Assembly: GCF_029338275.1 (NCBI RefSeq)
Contig: NZ_CP119789.1
Span: 2,666,001-2,730,000 of the forward strand
Direction: 5' to 3'
Length of the DNA: 64,000 nucleotides
From: Haloarcula ordinaria
Lineage (GTDB): Archaea; Halobacteriota; Halobacteria; Halobacteriales; Haloarculaceae
Position numbers and translations under genes: made by a program. Positions 25,142-33,513 of this stretch are shown here, piece by piece; position 1 is the first letter of the stretch, and each line of letters begins with the position of its first letter. The notes under the pieces are model-generated. The model searched no databases. It was not told the DNA's origin and saw only the letters and a list, made by a program, of their open reading frames with translations.

Positions 25142-27496
25142 CTACAGTTCGGGCACCGCCAGGTGGAACTCCTGGTTTCTCGCTTCGAGCAGACAGAGGT
25201 GGTAGCCGTCCTTCCGCGAGAGGTTGACGTAGCTCTCGCGTTTGTCGCGGCTGAACAGGCCACTGGAGGTCGCCTCCTCGGCGGTCTCCAGCGCCCCCGG
25301 TTCGAAGAAGCTGCTGGTGACGAGGAACGCCGCCGCGAGCGTCTCCGACGCGTTGCCGACGCGCTCGCCGTCGCGGACGAGCGTCGTCATCTGCTTTTCC
25401 GTGGCGGGGTCGCGCGAGTCGTTCATGTTCGCGACGATGAGGGGGTTCCCCATCCGGTCGCGGACGACCACGTCGAAGCGCTCCTGTGAGCGGTGTTCCT
25501 CGCCGTCTTCGACGTAGGTGACCGACACCTGGCCGTTGAGTTCTGCGCGGTCGATGCGCGGGATCGCGTCGAAGAGGTCCTGCATCCCGCTGGCGTGGCC
25601 GGTGTTGGCTATCTCGTAGAGGAGATGCCGGATGAGCCAGTCGACGAAGCGGTACTGCATCGTCCCGTGGAGGAACGCTTCGAAGGGTTGGCCGTCGACG
25701 GCAGCGTCCTCGACCTCGAACTGGGTGTGGTACTCCAGCCTGAGATTCTCCTCGACCGCCTCGCGGCCGACCTCGCCGTCGTGGGCCTTCGCCAGTGTCG
25801 CCTCGCCTTTCGAGTGGTAGCGGACGAACAGGTTGGTCTTGCTGATGGCCTCGCTCTCGGTCAGTCGGGTGCCAGCGCCCGTGACCGCTCCCTGTGCCTC
25901 CTCAAGCTGGTCCTCTAAACGCTCGACCTCCGTGCGCGCTGCGTCCAGGTCCGACTGCAGCTGGTCGCGTTCGGACCGGAGATCCTCGGCCGTCGTCTCG
26001 AGTCGCTCGACTTCGCCTTCGAGGCGGCTAATCTCCTCCTCGCGGTCCGCCAGGTCCGACTCGAGTGTGGCGACGCGCTCCTGGTCCGGGCCACTGCTCT
26101 CGGACGACTGCGGGGACGCCGGATGCGTCGCCGACCCCGAAGGTTGGGACTGGCTGGGACGCGTCTCGGTCGGCCTGGACTGACCCGAACGGGGTCTGTC
26201 ACGTCGAGGCCCAGTGTCCGGCGAGGAGTCCGACTCGGTGGATGCCGCCGCCGACTGGTCAGTCGACGACGCCGACTGCTCCGGGTCCAGCGACGGGATC
26301 GAGCGGGTCTCGAGGTCCGCCGCAGTGGCGGCGCTCGCGCCCTCACTGCTCGCCTCGGACTGACTCGAAGACGGGGGCTGTGTCCGGGTTCGCTGCTGGT
26401 CTCGGCCATTCGGAGACGTGTCAGACCGGTCATCTGTCGCCGGTCCCTGGCTCGCCTCGCCACTCGACGCCGCCCGTGTACTCGACCCGTCGATCGCCGG
26501 TTTGGTATATCGCTGCTCAATTGCCGGGTCAGCGTCCTGGTCGGCCGGTTCGGACTCCGTCTGCGTCGCTTCGGAACGAGCCGGTGTCGGTTCGGACTCC
26601 GTCTGCGTCGCTTCGGAGCGGGACTGGGTCGGTTCGGACTCCGGCTGTGCTGGCTCTGTGTCTTGCTCGGCCGCCGGGTCCGCCTGCGTGTCCTCGCCTG
26701 CCCGCACCGGGGTCCCCTGACTCGACCCAGCAGCCTTCGACCCGGGTGGCCCACCGGCCGCTGGCGTGTTCCCGCCGCGTTCCCGGACGTTCGTCGGCTC
26801 GTCATCGGTATCGTCGCTCCCGCTCGCTGTTGAACTGTCCGCGGGCGAACTGTCTGGGTCGTCTGTTTCGGGCGTTCCAGCGGGCTCGTCGTCGGCGCCA
26901 GCTGACGCGGAATCCTCGGTTGCGACTGCGGCTGCGTCCGCTCCACCTGTGTTCTCGGGTTCCGGAATCTCTATCGGCGTTATCTCGACCGGCTTGACCT
27001 CGTAGATGCCCACCTCGTCGTTGGCCTGATCGAACGCCTCGTCGTCAGTGATGAGCGTGTCGGTCGTGCCCACCCACGCGACGCTCATCGAGCGGCCCTG
27101 GTGGTAGACGACGTAGTAGTCGCCCGAGAGGACGTTCTCGGAGAGTTCGATGAAGCCGGTGAACTTCCCGTCGGCGAGCGTCCGGTCGACCTCGTCGATG
27201 GCCGTCTCTTCCGTGTAGTACTTCGCCCGGACCTCGTCGGCCCGGTCCTGCATCACCGCGAGCAGGGGGAGCGCTTCGTGCGGTGCCTCGCGGGCGGTGC
27301 CGGCGGCGTCCTCGAAGTCCTCGATATCGCCATCGAGAACGCCGACGACGGTCCCGTTGAGCATGAACAGTCGGGTCGGACCGGCGACGACGGCCCCCGA
27401 GAACTCGTCCGTAGCGAGTTCGTGGAGCCCCTCGTACCCGCCCGCGAACGGGACCGACTCCCAGTCGCCGACCCGTTCGTCCGTGCGCGTGGTCAT
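25142..27496 (-). CDS. Large coiled-coil protein with disordered linker (DUF7527-like)
   Basis: The 784-residue protein has four parts: a globular N-terminal domain (about 1-165) with a FIELSENVLSGDYYVVYHQG segment, a long disordered linker (about 180-455) of Ser, Thr, Gln, Pro, Glu and Asp, a coiled coil (about 460-525), and a C-terminal globular domain (about 535-784). I recall the haloarchaeal family as DUF7527. There is no signal or membrane segment, so it is probably cytoplasmic. The linker contains a 42-base repeat. A scaffold or sensor role is possible, but no catalytic motif is visible. Start is ATG 27496. Confidence 0.78.
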   Translation of the reverse strand: MTTRTDERVGDWESVPFAGGYEGLHELATDEFSGAVVAGPTRLFMLNGTVVGVLDGDIEDFEDAAGTAREAPHEALPLLAVMQDRADEVRAKYYTEETAIDEVDRTLADGKFTGFIELSENVLSGDYYVVYHQGRSMSVAWVGTTDTLITDDEAFDQANDEVGIYEVKPVEITPIEIPEPENTGGADAAAVATEDSASAGADDEPAGTPETDDPDSSPADSSTASGSDDTDDEPTNVRERGGNTPAAGGPPGSKAAGSSQGTPVRAGEDTQADPAAEQDTEPAQPESEPTQSRSEATQTESEPTPARSEATQTESEPADQDADPAIEQRYTKPAIDGSSTRAASSGEASQGPATDDRSDTSPNGRDQQRTRTQPPSSSQSEASSEGASAATAADLETRSIPSLDPEQSASSTDQSAAASTESDSSPDTGPRRDRPRSGQSRPTETRPSQSQPSGSATHPASPQSSESSGPDQERVATLESDLADREEEISRLEGEVERLETTAEDLRSERDQLQSDLDAARTEVERLEDQLEEAQGAVTGAGTRLTESEAISKTNLFVRYHSKGEATLAKAHDGEVGREAVEENLRLEYHTQFEVEDAAVDGQPFEAFLHGTMQYRFVDWLIRHLLYEIANTGHASGMQDLFDAIPRIDRAELNGQVSVTYVEDGEEHRSQERFDVVVRDRMGNPLIVANMNDSRDPATEKQMTTLVRDGERVGNASETLAAAFLVTSSFFEPGALETAEEATSSGLFSRDKRESYVNLSRKDGYHLCLLEARNQEFHLAVPEL
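26546..26659 (-). repeat. 42-base tandem repeat in the DUF7527 linker
   Basis: Units begin at 26546, 26588 and 26630, sharing CGGTTCGGACTCCG at their start; the first two agree over about 30 bases. They encode 14-residue blocks of the SEATQTESEP type. The in-frame unit permits length change of the disordered linker. Confidence 0.7.
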
Positions 27497-27595
27497 TACC
27501 AGAACGAAGCCCCATCGTGGACAAATAGTTTGTGCCCGAACGGGGTGGTACGGCGAGTCCGATGGGCATATGTCGCCCGACCCGTAAATAGGGAT

Positions 27596-27991
27596 ATGGA
27601 AGAGCAACCGGGGTTGAGCGACCAGTATCGGACCGCGAGTCCGTGGCCGGTGTTCGTCGCACTCGGCCTCGCACTGTCGGAGGTCGGCGTCTTCGTCGGC
27701 CTGTTTCCGGTGGCCGTCTTCGGCCTCATCCTCTTCGGTGGCAGCGTCGCCGGCATCCTCACGGAATCGGGCTACGCCAGCCGTCCGTGGCCGACGCTCG
27801 TCGGCGTCGGCGCGGTGCTCGCTCTGATCGCCGCGCTCATCTCCCTCTGGCAGATTCCGACCAGCGAGTACTACCTGGCGAACATCGACGACAACATCCT
27901 GCTCTCGCGGATGGTCGCCGTCGCCGTCGCGGGCGTCGTGATGACCGCGATGGGCGGCGTCGGGTCCCTGCTCGAGAAGTCGGCCGTCTGA
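27596..27991 (+). CDS. Membrane protein near oxidase genes (DUF7541-like)
   Basis: The 131-residue protein has four hydrophobic helices after an N-terminal MEEQPGLSDQYRTASPWP segment. That start and the loop WQIPTSEYYLANIDDNILLSRM are distinctive; I recall this as the haloarchaeal DUF7541 family, usually next to cytochrome oxidase genes. The ATG at 27596 is chosen since the longer frame upstream is antisense to the DUF7527 gene. It may assist oxidase assembly, but no function is established. Confidence 0.75.
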   Translation: MEEQPGLSDQYRTASPWPVFVALGLALSEVGVFVGLFPVAVFGLILFGGSVAGILTESGYASRPWPTLVGVGAVLALIAALISLWQIPTSEYYLANIDDNILLSRMVAVAVAGVVMTAMGGVGSLLEKSAV

Positions 27992-28032
27992 GACGCCGAC
28001 AGTCTCACGGTCCGGGCGCTCCTTCGTCCGGT

Positions 28033-28602
28033 ATGACAGAGCCAGCGATGACGCGGTTTCCCGTCCCCGACGAAACCGACCTTCCCGCGGACGTGCGCGA
28101 GCGTATCGACCGTGAGACGGAAGACGCCGGATTCACCCCGAACGTCTTCTCGGCGATGTCCTACCGACCCTCGCAGTTCCGGGCCTTCTTCGCCTACTAC
28201 GACGCGCTCGTCGAGGACGGCGCCCTGGAGCGCGAGGAGGTCGAGATGATAATCGTCGCGGTCAGCGGCGTCAACGACTGTCTCTACTGTGTCGTGGCCC
28301 ACGGAGCACTGACCAGAATCTACGCCGACGCCCCCTTGCTCGCAGAACAGCTGGCGACGAACCACCGGACTGCGGACGTCAGCGAGGCCCACGCAGCCAT
28401 GCTCGACTTCGCCGTCGAGCTCACCGAGTCGCCCGAGAAAGTGACCGAAGAAGACATCGAGACGCTGGAGTCACACGGGTTCTCCCGGGAAGCGGTGTGG
28501 GACATCGGTGCCGTCACCGCGTTTTTCAACCTCTCGAACCGGATGGCTCACCTCGCGGATATGCGTCCGAACGAGGAATTTTACACGCTTGGTAGAGAGT
28601 AA
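28033..28602 (+). CDS. AhpD-like / carboxymuconolactone decarboxylase-family protein
   Basis: The 189-residue all-helical protein has the AhpD active-site pattern NDCLYCVVAHG near residue 82-92, with a CxxC pair and a nearby His, inside the conserved VEMIIVAVSGVN context. Related proteins act as peroxidase partners or alkylhydroperoxidase-like enzymes. TEEDIETLESHGFSREAVWDIG in the C-terminal part is also typical. It follows the DUF7541 gene by 41 bases and may share its transcript. The start at 28033 is preferred; an ATG five codons later is possible. Confidence 0.87.
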   Translation: MTEPAMTRFPVPDETDLPADVRERIDRETEDAGFTPNVFSAMSYRPSQFRAFFAYYDALVEDGALEREEVEMIIVAVSGVNDCLYCVVAHGALTRIYADAPLLAEQLATNHRTADVSEAHAAMLDFAVELTESPEKVTEEDIETLESHGFSREAVWDIGAVTAFFNLSNRMAHLADMRPNEEFYTLGRE

Positions 28603-29043
28603 TTATGCGCTGAGCGGGTAGCAGCCACATATCCACAGGTAAGACCGTGATACCGAATCCGGCACGCTGTCGGCTTTATGATATATTGTTTCATGACTCA
28701 CACCCAACCTGCTCGAACAACTCGTGGTTCGGTTGTTCTAGTAATGGATACCCACTTCGTACCCTCAGGTTCGAGTAATCTCGAAGTACTAACCACAATC
28801 GGAGCGGCATGGACCTTGAGTCCACAGTTATCGGGTCTCACCTGAAGACTGTCTCCGGTTCGAAGGACACGATTCGTCCCCCAAGTATGTCTATCGTTTG
28901 ATTATCCTCGCCGCCGATTGGCAGATCGACGTGGCATCCAACGGAGTAACTATATACTACTATTGGTAATTCATCCTAACTATCACACTGCCCGATGAAG
29001 GGTTGTCACATTATTAACCATCGTAACACTTCGGTTGCGAGGG
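28603..29043. other. AT-richer intergenic region before the secreted repeat protein
   Basis: I see no gene in these 441 bases. Base composition is clearly more AT-rich than the neighbours, with candidate TATA-like stretches at about 28948-28957 (CTATATACTA) and 29010-29020 (ATTATTAACC). The latter is about 27 bases before the ATG at 29044 and is the best promoter candidate. Confidence 0.5.
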
Positions 29044-30432
29044 ATGCACACTCATACCAGAAAACTCACAGCACTCTCACTGGTGCTGTTGATGCTCGTA
29101 TCGTCTTCAATCGCCATAGGCTTCGCCGGAGCGGCGTTGCAACAGGTCGGGAACGCCGGGAACGCCGGGAATATCGGCGTCACAACGGTCTCGTTCTCCG
29201 ACCAGACGACGGCGGGGACGACAGTCACCGTCGACTCGGTCAACGTCTCCGAAGGCGGGTTCGTCGCGATACACGACAGTAGCCTGTTAGAGGGCAACGT
29301 GGTCGGGAGCGTCATCGGGGTGAGTGAGTATCTCGAACCCGGCGAGCACGAGGACGTCGAAATCACGCTGTTCGACGTCCCGGGCGCTGAGTACGATCGA
29401 AGCGAGATAACCGAAGATGACACGCTGATCGCGATGCCGCATCTGGACACGAACGCCAACGAAACGTACGACTTCGTCGAGGCGGACGGCGCGGCGGACG
29501 GTCCGTACGTGACCGAAGACGGGTCACCAGTCACTGACGCGGCCAACGTCACTGTCGAACCCGAGGAACTCACGGAGGGTGAGTCGTACACCGTCTCGAA
29601 CCTCTCGGCACCGCCGTCCGTCGAACAGGGTGATTCGGTGACCGTCAATGCGACGATAACGAACCCGAACGACGTGGCAGACACGCAGGAAGTCGTCTTC
29701 AGGTTCGACGGCACCGTGGTGGTCCGCGACCAGGTCGAACTCGCGGCCCAGAACTCGACGACCGTCTCGTACACCCTCGAGACGTCGGAAGTCGAAACCG
29801 GTTCGTACTTCCACGGGGTGTACAGCCGGTCGGACGGTTCGCCAGCACAGATTCAGGTCGTCGACGAAGTACAGTCCTTCGAGGTGTCGACACTCTCGGC
29901 CCCCGATTCTGTCGAAGTCGGTAGCGAGTTTACGGTGAACGCGACCATCACCAATCCCAACGCGTTCGTCAGCAGACAGCCCGTCGAGTTCCGGTTCCAG
30001 GGTGGTCTCGTCGAGGCGCGGGACGTCTCCATCGACGCTGAGAGCAATTCGACGGTCGAGTTCCAGGTCGATGCGAGCGGCGTCAGTCCGGGCACGTACA
30101 TCCACAGCGTCTTCAGCCGTGACTTCGGACAGTCGGCACTCATCACCGTCGAGACACCGGCAGAGGGCCCACCGACTGAGGAACCAACCGAGGAACCGAC
30201 TGAGGAACCAACCGAGGAACCAACCGAAGAACCGACTGAGGAACCAACCGAGGAACCAACCGAAGAACCGACTGAGGAACCAACCGAGGAACCAACCGAA
30301 GAACCGACTGAGGAACCAACCGAGGAACCAACCGAAGAACCGACTGAGGAACCAACCGAGGAACCAACCGAAGAACCGACTGAGGAACCAACCGAGGAAC
30401 CAACCGAAGAACCGACTGAGGGCGACACGTAG
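29044..30432 (+). CDS. Secreted protein with DUF7282 module, CARDB-like domains and EEPT repeat tail
   Basis: The 462-residue protein starts MHTHTRKLTALSLVLLMLVS, a signal peptide ending near residue 31. Next comes a DUF7282-like module (about 45-175) closely resembling the one near the end of the S-layer glycoprotein in this window (GGFVAIHDSS, AMPHLDTNANETYDF). Two CARDB/Ig-like beta domains follow (about 180-270 and 285-375), each with VSTLSAP/VSNLSAP and VNATITNPN segments. The last 85 residues are EEPT repeats ending GDT with no PGF-CTERM anchor. Several sequons suggest glycosylation. A TTG three codons upstream is an alternative start. Confidence 0.8.
   Translation: MHTHTRKLTALSLVLLMLVSSSIAIGFAGAALQQVGNAGNAGNIGVTTVSFSDQTTAGTTVTVDSVNVSEGGFVAIHDSSLLEGNVVGSVIGVSEYLEPGEHEDVEITLFDVPGAEYDRSEITEDDTLIAMPHLDTNANETYDFVEADGAADGPYVTEDGSPVTDAANVTVEPEELTEGESYTVSNLSAPPSVEQGDSVTVNATITNPNDVADTQEVVFRFDGTVVVRDQVELAAQNSTTVSYTLETSEVETGSYFHGVYSRSDGSPAQIQVVDEVQSFEVSTLSAPDSVEVGSEFTVNATITNPNAFVSRQPVEFRFQGGLVEARDVSIDAESNSTVEFQVDASGVSPGTYIHSVFSRDFGQSALITVETPAEGPPTEEPTEEPTEEPTEEPTEEPTEEPTEEPTEEPTEEPTEEPTEEPTEEPTEEPTEEPTEEPTEEPTEEPTEEPTEEPTEEPTEGDT
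30181..30420 (+). repeat. 36-base tandem repeat encoding EEPT blocks
   Basis: Six perfect copies of a 36-base unit run from 30205 to 30420, preceded by a shortened 24-base copy at 30181-30204. Each unit starts GAACCAACCGAGGAACC and encodes three EPTE blocks. The perfect identity implies recent expansion or homogenisation, and the unit keeps the frame whatever its number. Confidence 0.95.
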
Positions 30433-30677
30433 ACCAGAGTCGAGGCTCTGTTCGGGCAACGAGAAGGTCCCGTTCCGGTCGGGAGTCGGTCCACTGGACC
30501 GTGTCCCGCTCTCGTCTCTTACTCGCGGCGTCTCTCCCCACGTAAGGCTTCCGTGACGTTGTGAGTCCCCAGTACGGGTAGTCGAAGTGTCGGGGGCCGG
30601 GTCGGCAGTGACGACCGACGGTCACCTGAGCGAAACCAACAGTCTATTTACCGCCCTGTGCTAATCTCGGGTTATCC

Positions 30678-31025
30678 ATGGCACTGTTCGGATTCGAGAA
30701 GGACACCCTGCTCGACCTCACTGTCAACTTCATCCCGCTGGGTATCATCCTCTTTTTCATCGCCGCGTTCGCCGTCGTGCCGGCGTTCGGCGTCGACCCG
30801 GTGTTTACCGGCATGCAGTTCGCGCTGATGGTCGCGATGTTCCTCCTGCTGGGCGTGCTGACCTACTACGCCGGGCGGGCCATCGAGAACGCCGAGAAGG
30901 CAGAGGCCGCCGCTGCGCTGGACGAGCCGGCCGAGGACGACCCTGCACTCGAGGAATCGACCGACGAACCACCGCGTGTCGACGACGAGTCCGACCCGGC
31001 ACTCGAGCAATCCGACGACGCCTGA
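30678..31025 (+). CDS. Small oxidase-associated membrane protein (DUF6684-like)
   Basis: The 115-residue protein begins MALFGFEKDTLLDLTVNFIPLGIILFF, has two hydrophobic helices in its first 70 residues and a very acidic cytoplasmic tail. I recall the family as DUF6684, found beside haloarchaeal oxidase subunit I genes. It lies 73 bases upstream of subunit I on the same strand. It may be an accessory subunit or assembly helper, which is inference from context. Confidence 0.78.
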   Translation: MALFGFEKDTLLDLTVNFIPLGIILFFIAAFAVVPAFGVDPVFTGMQFALMVAMFLLLGVLTYYAGRAIENAEKAEAAAALDEPAEDDPALEESTDEPPRVDDESDPALEQSDDA

Positions 31026-31098
31026 GTTACGAGCGCTGACCGACCGACGGCACCGTCGAACCGACCCTTTCATTATCGTCTAGTCCTGACGGGTACCC

Positions 31099-32886
31099 AT
31101 GGCAGCAGGAGATCTATTGCTGACGGGGTTGATGGCCGTCCTCCTCGTCGGTATCGCCGCGCTTCTCACACGTATCGAGGATTGGCGGTCGTACACGCCA
31201 CTGGCGGGTGGCGGGTCCGCCACGGGTGAGACCGTCGTGCATCGAGAGAAACCCGCAGGTATCGTTCGCTGGCTGACGACCGTCGACCACAAGGACATCG
31301 GCCTACTCTACGGGGTCTACGCGGTCATCGCGCTCGCCGTCGGGGGCATCATGGCGATGCTCATCCGCATCCAGCTGGTGACGCCCGCCGGCGCCATCCT
31401 CGGCCCGAACGCCTACAACTCAATCCTGACGAGCCACGGCATCACGATGCTGTTCCTGTTCGGGACGCCCATCATCGCGGCGTTCGCGAACTACTTCATC
31501 CCGCTGCTCATCGGGGCCGACGACATGGCGTTCCCACGTATCAACGCCATCGCGTTCTGGCTGCTCCCGCCCGCTGCGCTGCTCATCTGGGCCGGGTTCT
31601 TCCTCGCGCCGGTCACGGACAACATGATCGAACCGGCACAGACGGCCTGGACGATGTACACGCCGCTGTCGGTCGAGCAGGCGAACCCCGGCGTCGACTT
31701 CATGCTCCTTGGCCTGCACCTCTCCGGTGTCGCGGCCACAATGGGGGCCATCAACTTCATCGCCACCGTCTTCACCGAGCGTGACGACGAGGTGAGCTGG
31801 GCCAGCCTCGACATCTTCTCGTGGACCATCCTCACGCAGTCGGCGCTCATCCTGTTCGCGTTCCCGCTACTGGGCAGCGCCATCGTCATGCTGCTGCTCG
31901 ACCGCAACCTCGCGACGACGTTCTTCGCCGTCGAGGGTGGCGGCCCACTGCTCTGGCAACACCTGTTCTGGTTCTTCGGCCACCCCGAGGTGTACATCCT
32001 GGTCCTGCCGCCGATGGGACTGGTCAGCCTCATCCTGCCGAAGTTCTCGGGTCGGAAACTGTTCGGCTTCAAGTTCGTCGTCTACTCGACGCTGGCCATC
32101 GGCGTCCTCTCCTTCGGCGTCTGGGCCCACCACATGTTCTCGACGGGCATGGACCCGCGGCTCCGAGCCTCCTTCATGGCTGTCTCATTGGCTATCGCGA
32201 TACCGAGCGCCGTCAAGACGTTCAACTGGATCACGACGATGTGGAACGGCCGCCTGCGCCTGACCTCGCCGATGCTGTTCTGTATCGGCTTCGTCTCGAA
32301 CTTCATCATCGGCGGCGTCACCGGCGTGTTCCTCGCAGCGGTGCCCGTGGACCTCATCCTCCACGACACGTACTACGTCGTCGGTCACTTCCACTACATC
32401 GTGATGGGCGCCATCGGCTTCGCCGCCTTCGCCGGCATCTACTACTGGTTCCCCATCTTCACGGGTCGGATGTACCAGCGGACCCTCGGCAAGGCCCACT
32501 TCTGGCTCTCGATGGTCGGCACCAACGTGACGTTCTTCGCGATGCTCGCGCTGGGATACCTGGGCATGCCCCGACGGTACGCCACCTACCAGTTCGACGG
32601 CGCTATCGCGCCGCTGGCACAGGTCGAGACCTTCCACCTGCTGGCCTCCGTCGGCGCGGTCATCCTCTTCGTCGGCCAGCTCATCTTCGTCTGGAACATC
32701 GTCCAGTCGTGGCTCGAGGGCCCCGTCGTCGAGGACGGCGACCCGTGGAACCTCGAGGACGACGGACTGCTCGACCGTGAGTTCGAGTGGTTCGACCGTA
32801 AACTTGAGACGGCCGTCACCGACGGCGGCGAAGAAGAGCAGTCGGTGCTAACCGACGGCGGCGAGCGGGCCGAATCGGACGACTGA
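31099..32886 (+). CDS. coxA: Heme-copper oxidase subunit I
   Basis: The 595-residue protein is the catalytic subunit of a terminal oxidase. His113 (SHGITM) should bind the low-spin heme. CuB ligands are His295 and the pair His344-His345, and Tyr299 in GHPEVY is the residue cross-linked to a CuB His in A-type oxidases. His430 and His432 (GHFHY) bind the two hemes. About twelve membrane helices precede an acidic tail. It reduces oxygen to water and pumps protons in the cell membrane. A DUF6684-type gene precedes it; subunit II is not in the window. Confidence 0.96.
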   Translation: MAAGDLLLTGLMAVLLVGIAALLTRIEDWRSYTPLAGGGSATGETVVHREKPAGIVRWLTTVDHKDIGLLYGVYAVIALAVGGIMAMLIRIQLVTPAGAILGPNAYNSILTSHGITMLFLFGTPIIAAFANYFIPLLIGADDMAFPRINAIAFWLLPPAALLIWAGFFLAPVTDNMIEPAQTAWTMYTPLSVEQANPGVDFMLLGLHLSGVAATMGAINFIATVFTERDDEVSWASLDIFSWTILTQSALILFAFPLLGSAIVMLLLDRNLATTFFAVEGGGPLLWQHLFWFFGHPEVYILVLPPMGLVSLILPKFSGRKLFGFKFVVYSTLAIGVLSFGVWAHHMFSTGMDPRLRASFMAVSLAIAIPSAVKTFNWITTMWNGRLRLTSPMLFCIGFVSNFIIGGVTGVFLAAVPVDLILHDTYYVVGHFHYIVMGAIGFAAFAGIYYWFPIFTGRMYQRTLGKAHFWLSMVGTNVTFFAMLALGYLGMPRRYATYQFDGAIAPLAQVETFHLLASVGAVILFVGQLIFVWNIVQSWLEGPVVEDGDPWNLEDDGLLDREFEWFDRKLETAVTDGGEEEQSVLTDGGERAESDD

Positions 32887-33039
32887 CCCTCGGCCTCTCT
32901 GACGTTCTACGGACGCTGTCGCTGATTATTCAATCCAAAACTGCAGAGTGGCCAGACCGGGCTGCGGAGAAGCGGACACCCATTCTCGACGGCGAGACGG
33001 CAGATATCGACGAGACCGGCCCGTTGACACCCGCGGTCG

Positions 33040-33132
33040 TCAGGCAGCGCCGGCGACGAGGACGATTGCAGTCACGAACATCATCACGGCGATGCCGGAG
33101 AGCACGATGAACAACAGCTCCTTCTGAGACAT
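33040..33132 (-). CDS. 30-residue membrane peptide beside oxidase genes
   Basis: An ATG at 33132 opens a 30-codon gene starting MSQKELLFIVLSGIA, with one hydrophobic helix covering almost the whole peptide and ending AGAA. It is convergent with subunit I and divergent from the DUF7520-type gene 58 bases away. The size and place fit the tiny accessory subunits found with terminal oxidases. I judge it real because start, amphipathic N-terminus and helix are all present. Confidence 0.6.
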   Translation of the reverse strand: MSQKELLFIVLSGIAVMMFVTAIVLVAGAA

Positions 33133-33190
33133 ACCGCCTCTACGTGGCGGAAGTGAAAAAGGCTAATCGTCTCGCCGCCCAACAGTGGGT

Positions 33191-33460
33191 ATGAGCGAAG
33201 CAGTCGCCGCGAAATCCGGCGACAGAGTCGTCGTCCAGCTGTACCTCATCATCGTCGCACTGGCGGGCGTGATGGGCTACGTTCTCGGCACCATCCGTCC
33301 CGAGAACTTAGAGCCGATGCTCTTCGGTGTCATCCCGCTCCCACCGACCCCGTTCGGCGTCGCCATCTACGGCGTGACGACGGTCGGGTTCGGACTCGGC
33401 CTCCTGCTCGGACTCGTCGTCTACGTCTCGCGGCGCTACAGCGACACAGCCGACAGTTAG
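33191..33460 (+). CDS. Small membrane protein near oxidase genes (DUF7520-like)
   Basis: The 89-residue protein has two hydrophobic helices (about 18-38 and 55-80) separated by a TIRPENLEPMLFGVIPLPPTPFG loop. I recall this as the DUF7520 family of haloarchaeal oxidase clusters. The ATG at 33191 is preferred over the GTG two codons upstream. Function is unknown; an accessory role for the oxidase is plausible from position. Confidence 0.7.
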   Translation: MSEAVAAKSGDRVVVQLYLIIVALAGVMGYVLGTIRPENLEPMLFGVIPLPPTPFGVAIYGVTTVGFGLGLLLGLVVYVSRRYSDTADS

Positions 33461-33513
33461 GCGCGGGCCACCGGCTCGTTCGAACAACGCGAGCCGTACC
33501 AGACAGTTTGGCC

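Noticed and set aside
29035..29043. TTG start three codons before the secreted repeat protein
   Set aside because: The ATG at 29044 gives a normal signal peptide and better distance to the TATA-like element, though TTG is not excluded.
30181..30420. Possible CRISPR array
   Set aside because: The repeats are contiguous without spacers and keep one reading frame, so they are coding tandem repeats. No CRISPR or cas genes are seen in the window.
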